From Elysia marginata (lineage: Eukaryota > Mollusca > Gastropoda > Plakobranchidae), in the NCBI GenBank assembly GCA_019649035.1, contig BMAT01007787.1, positions 340,469-363,111 of the forward strand: a DNA stretch of 22,643 nucleotides. Reading direction: 5' to 3'. Of the stretch, positions 18,385 through 22,643 are shown in pieces. The stretch's first letter is position 1. Each line of letters starts with the position of its first letter. The translations under genes were made by a program, and so were the position numbers. Below the pieces are notes generated by a model, which ran no database searches, had not been told where the DNA came from, and saw only the letters and a program-made list of their open reading frames with translations.

Positions 18385-18500
18385 ATATAACGAGAGAAGG
18401 GTATCATAGTGAGATAGGGAGTAAAGAAGAGATGCTAGAGGATAGGTAGAGAGAGAGGGAAGAGGAGGTGAGGCGACCAGGGGGTGAGGGTTTAAGATAG
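18385..18500. repeat. Purine-rich low-complexity tract
   Basis: A long run of A and G with GAGA, GGAG and AGGG words. Nothing else is recognisable in it. Confidence 0.5.
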
Positions 18501-20004
18501 ACTTGAGGGTGGGATCGATTGATTTACGTGCTGAATGAGTCTGTAATGTTTTTGCTGCTGTAAGACAATAATTCCTCTGCAGTGTTCATTAGACTTGGAA
18601 TTTGGGGTTTTGAGCATGGCTGCAAGGTTTAGTGTGGAAAGGTATATACGCTCTACCTCTTTTTGCGCAGTTGCATTTTGTGTTTGACGCCGCTGAAAGG
18701 CATAGTTAACAGTTGGGCTGAGACCAGGGATCCTACCTTGCTATCGGACCTATTATATAAGTCAAAGAAAATGAAGTCAGTTTTATAATTACAAACTTCT
18801 GAAAGTGTGATTGCCACCAGAAAATTTGGAAAAACTAACATTCACATACCCTCAAAAGTAACTAACAGTACAGTGAAACTCGGTAATAAAGGAAAGTTTG
18901 TTTTTTTCTAAATATTATGATAGCAAGTGCTGTTGTTATTCTGTGTCTTTTCTCCTACGAGTCGTAGGGAATAAAAAACGAGTATTCCTGTTCTCTATTA
19001 TTATCTGATAATCTGCTTCCTGTTATTTCTAAAATGATTTACAGGGCCTAAATAGAAGAGAAAAGTAATGGTTTTTAATCTCTTTTTACATCAATAGTTC
19101 TCGTTACTCTCATAAGGTTATACTGTACCACATCAAAATTTGTCAGCCTTGAGATTATCAAATTCCTTTTCTGATTCGATATTCATGCTTTTACACCTTT
19201 TCTTCAACATGATAACAGTGTTACAGATAATTCACATCATGTTTGAGAGCATTAAAATTAAGTGGAAGCTGCTTCTAAGAAACTCCAGTGAAAACGTCTG
19301 AAATCAAAGTGGGATCATATGAAATTCTCATAATTCAAAGTTTCATGAGTAGTAGGTTTTTCTTCCCCTGTGGCTTTGTTAGATTTGGACTCATCATTCA
19401 AAGTTAAAGAGGTTCCTTTCTTCGAAATTGACATTGACGCTACAGAAAATCTTTCAGTAATGCTTGTTTAAAGCATAACTAAATGTAAGGCTTATGAAAT
19501 ACAGTCACTAAGAAAAACTACCATCACAAAACCCACACAGAGGTGGCCATAGAACAACAGTGTTCTGTATGAAAGGGGTTGGGTGAGAGAGGGAGGTGAT
19601 TCTACTACTTATCAAGCGAAATAGAGTCTAAATAAAGTGAACCTGATTCCTCTCAATTTCAAGTTTTACAAATTCCCGGACATTCAAATTGTAAGGTTTA
19701 CACAATGAATGCAACTTGCACTCAAATGGCAATTACATGTATAAATAATCATGTGAATGTATAACATAAGCTGCAGCTAAGGTAGTCTTATTCACAAGTC
19801 TTGGTGTGCTAAGCTTTTTGCTTCTTTTTTCTGCATTTCTCAAATTTAACAATTTCAAATACAATTAATTTTAAAACATTTATGAACACATTTGAGAAAA
19901 TAAACCCAGTGATTCACTCTGAAAGATAAAAGCTTGTGTAAGAGTAACTTTAAAGCAGAAAGAAGAACATCTTATATAAAATTAAATTTGCATTATTAAA
20001 TTTC

Positions 20005-20080
20005 CATATCTTTTGCAAGACATATAAATGACAAGTATGCTTAACCCATTAAAAACTTAACTTAAACTTACAACACAGGT
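20005..20080. repeat. Weak dispersed repeat Y, copy 1
   Basis: ATCTTTTGCAAGACATA, TAAATGACAAGTATGCTTAA and CCCATTAAAAACTTAACTTA are echoed in the same order at 21307-21393, with an extra segment of about 15 bases there. Confidence 0.35.
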
Positions 20081-21306
20081 TTAGTGCATTCCCATCCTCA
20101 CAGCCTAAAGCCACTCGTCACCGGTCTCTACATCTAAGCTGTGACCATGAATGTGAAACGTGGATCTACATTTTGTACTGGTTTGACTTTTTGATAAATT
20201 TTCACATGACTCTATCTCAAAAGTTGGGAAGCACCTGGGTCCAAAACCATAATTGTTTTTGGGGAGCTAAATTAAGTTGTAAACAATGTTTAAGATGCTT
20301 CCCATGAAGTATAGACTGCCTAAAAAATAATGCCCCACAACATTTTACACACGTGATTATGTTTGTGTGTGTGGTGCGGACATGACAATGACACAGCAAT
20401 TACACCCTTTTTGTACGAAATCAGCCAAAATTCTTGTGGAGTTTCAAGTAGATACTGAACCACTTCAGTAAATTGTACAACCTTCTGCGTTTATGTACGC
20501 AAGGAGCCATTTTGTTTCAATTATTTTGTGTCATCAGTCATGTCCATGCCTACTTACATCTAACTAATAATCTTGCCATAAAATTTCAGTCTCTTCCTAA
20601 CGCCCTTCATATATCTTGCTGATATAAAAGTACAATTTTAAGTCATTAAAATAAACTACAACTGTGAATTTTCAAACTGACATATTTGACATATTTTTTC
20701 TTTAATGCTGCCATATGAATTTTTACATAGATTTACTGTGCAAATTTTCAATAATGTTGGTAATTGACATACCTATCCACGATATGTTTAGATCTAGATT
20801 TAGATCTATATTGTGTTAGGGTTAAAAAATTCACGAAACAATTTTTAGGTGACTAAATCTAGACCTACAAGCTTATTCAGAGTAACTAATGCTTGCTTAT
20901 GAGGAACTAACATGTCTTTACATTTGAAAGTAAGCACACATTATTGTGACACCATGGTCACCATTTCCATAAAATGAATGCGCGAGGCTCTTAGTTCAGA
21001 CAAGTAATAATTAAGAACTGTCTTGCAATGTCTCTTTATTTAAATTGCTTAAATTGTGTCACAGACACAAATAGGTGCAACTTGCCATTTCCAAAATATA
21101 TTGCTCCAAAGACACCCACTTGTACAAACTTTTGAGACAAAGTCATTTTCATTTTTGTAGCGCAGGTATGGGTGCAAGTAAGTGGCAATTTGAAATTGTG
21201 AGCTTAAGAATGGATAGGAGGGATTGAATGTTTTAGGTCCACATCCCCATAAAAAAAAATCTGACACAATAATCACAAAATTTTTGGAGGAAAGAGTTAA
21301 ATTTAT

Positions 21307-21393
21307 GAATTTATCTTTCGCAAGGCATAAGGGTGAAATTGCTGTAAATGAAAGTTTTGCTTAACCCATTTAACACTAAACTAAAACCTCAAC
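21307..21393. repeat. Weak dispersed repeat Y, copy 2
   Basis: ATCTTTCGCAAGGCATA, TAAATGAAAGTTTTGCTTAA and CCCATTTAACACTAAACTAA match the order and spacing of 20005-20080 apart from an internal insertion. The two flanks do not match. Confidence 0.35.
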
Positions 21394-22368
21394 ACCTAGA
21401 TAAGCTAGTAAAAAAGACTCCTAACTACAGTCTTTTGTAATCACATTATTTGGAACACTCCACTTTGACTTAAATACTCTCTTGACTGAAAATACTGTGT
21501 TTTAACCACAGACTTCTACCTATAAATAGCTTGGTTGCTCGCGGCTGATGTTTTACCATTGGCTGCAGTGAGCGCAGTGAAGAAGAAAGGTCCCACCATA
21601 ATTTTTATCAAGCCTAGGCTAGGTCTCGCTTTGCTTAACCAAGATCGACATAGCGGTCGTAGTCTAAACTTGAAAGGAAAGTGTCATAGACTAAAGGTAT
21701 CAGAGGAGGTACGGACAGGATGGACATTTAATACACATGAAATAAAAGGTAAAAGGAAAATCAAGTGGAGAGAGAGAGAGAAAGATAGAAGGAGTTCAGG
21801 AAGAAATCACACTTAGTTACAGTCAATGAAAAAAAAAGACTAGGTACAAGGCAATAATCCCAAAACATAACATTCTACATGTCCTTAGGTTACTAAACAA
21901 AGCTACAGTCTAAGTACAACTTCAACGTTTATATCAGTAGAGTAATGAAAATGTAAGATAATTATGATTAATTACTTTTTATTTGTCCCCTCAGCAAGAA
22001 ACTTAATTTCAGAAAACAAAGCATTACACCAATGTACAAATATATTTCGAAAACCCAATAACTCATACGCCATAGAAACCTAAACATATTCTAAATTATA
22101 GTAACGCACGCAACTAATTGTTATTAGTTAATTATTAATTAAATCTTTCAGAATTAAAAATTGTCATCCCCCATGTGTAAACGCAACCCTGTAGTACTAC
22201 TATTCAAAACTGACCGTTTGTTACTGTTCGAGTATAGAGCGGTGGTGATGAAATCGAAAGCAGAATATTTGAGTGTAAGTGACAGTTATGTAAACTGTGT
22301 GTACAGATTTACCGGTACTAATTATTAAAAATTGATAACTGTTCAGATCTAGATCAGGTAGCATTTAA

Positions 22369-22545
22369 GCCAAGACAAACCTTAATTAAACCAACTGATG
22401 ACACTCACGTCCCTTTCTCTCCTAGTGCCAGACAAACCTTTAATTAAATCAGTTGATCACATTCATGTCCCTTTCTTTCCTAGCGCCAGACAAACCTTAG
22501 TTAAACCAGTTGATCACATGCACGTCACTATCCTCCAAGCGCCAC
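22369..22545. repeat. Tandem repeat, three units of 57-58 bp
   Basis: Units begin with GCCAGACAAACCTTAATTAA-like sequence (AGACAAAC at 22373, 22430 and 22488). They share TTAAAYCAGTTGATCACA, CACGTCCCTTTCTYTCCTAG and GCGCC. Copies differ by scattered substitutions and one-base indels, and the array ends before AGATCTAGAT near 22551. Confidence 0.85.
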
Positions 22546-22643
22546 ATTTTAGATCTAGATTCTAGACTCTCAATCTAGACTCCACAATCCATTCATTACT
22601 GGCAAGAAATTATACTCAAAAAACCTGTCAAATGTTATACAGT

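Larger units (their letters stand above)
16291..22368. other. Long stretch without a recognised gene
   Basis: About 6 kb of AT-rich DNA with the AAT microsatellite, a purine tract and the weak Y repeat pair. Open frames are at most 93 codons and none shows a known motif. It could be intergenic or intronic. Confidence 0.45.

Noticed and set aside
21521-21816. TATAAATAG followed by a 93-codon open frame
   Set aside because: The frame opens with TTG, is lysine/arginine-rich at its end because of a GAGA repeat, and matches no known family. A lone TATA-like word in AT-rich DNA is weak support.
22369-22545. CRISPR array
   Set aside because: The whole 57-58 bp unit repeats, with no unique spacers, and the DNA is from an animal.

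Overview
The window is animal nuclear DNA. It is AT-rich, genes are split by introns, and it carries several degraded LINEs, a tRNA-headed SINE family and many microsatellites. The retroelement mix (RTE-type LINEs with short tandem-repeat tails, a CR1/L2-like LINE 3' end, GIY-YIG retroelement remnants) and the recurring AGATCTAGAT-type motif suggest a lophotrochozoan, most likely a mollusc and perhaps a gastropod. The species cannot be fixed from sequence alone. No bacterial or viral genes, rRNA genes or CRISPR arrays were seen.

The main content is one host gene that no single long ORF reveals. It is a three-exon plus-strand gene with exons at 6625-6691, 8798-8985 and 13126-13290. The splice phases (1, then 0) fit together exactly to give a 139-residue secreted protein: a signal peptide followed by one complete CUB domain. 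All four CUB cysteines and the Glu/Asp/Asp residues typical of calcium-binding CUB domains are present. A TATA box at 6531-6538 lies about 30 bp ahead of a likely transcription start, and the 5' UTR is short. Intron 1 (about 2.1 kb) holds a microsatellite, two copies of one SINE family in opposite orientations, and one member of a dispersed repeat. Intron 2 (about 4.1 kb, including a 43-base N gap) holds a head-to-tail mosaic of an RTE LINE piece, a GIY-YIG retroelement piece and a CR1/L2-like LINE 3' end, then a GATA microsatellite and a long T-rich tract leading into exon 3.

Layout: 1-6480 is upstream DNA with microsatellites, one copy of a dispersed repeat (2216-2490) and a GIY-YIG retroelement remnant (about 4450-4840). 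6480-13290 is the CUB gene. 13952-15748 is a minus-strand, 5'-truncated RTE LINE flanked by a perfect 12-bp target-site duplication. About 16008-16290 is a third SINE copy. 16300-22368 shows no gene I can recognise, only an AAT microsatellite, purine-rich tracts and a weak repeat pair. 22369-22545 is a three-copy tandem repeat with a unit of 57-58 bp.
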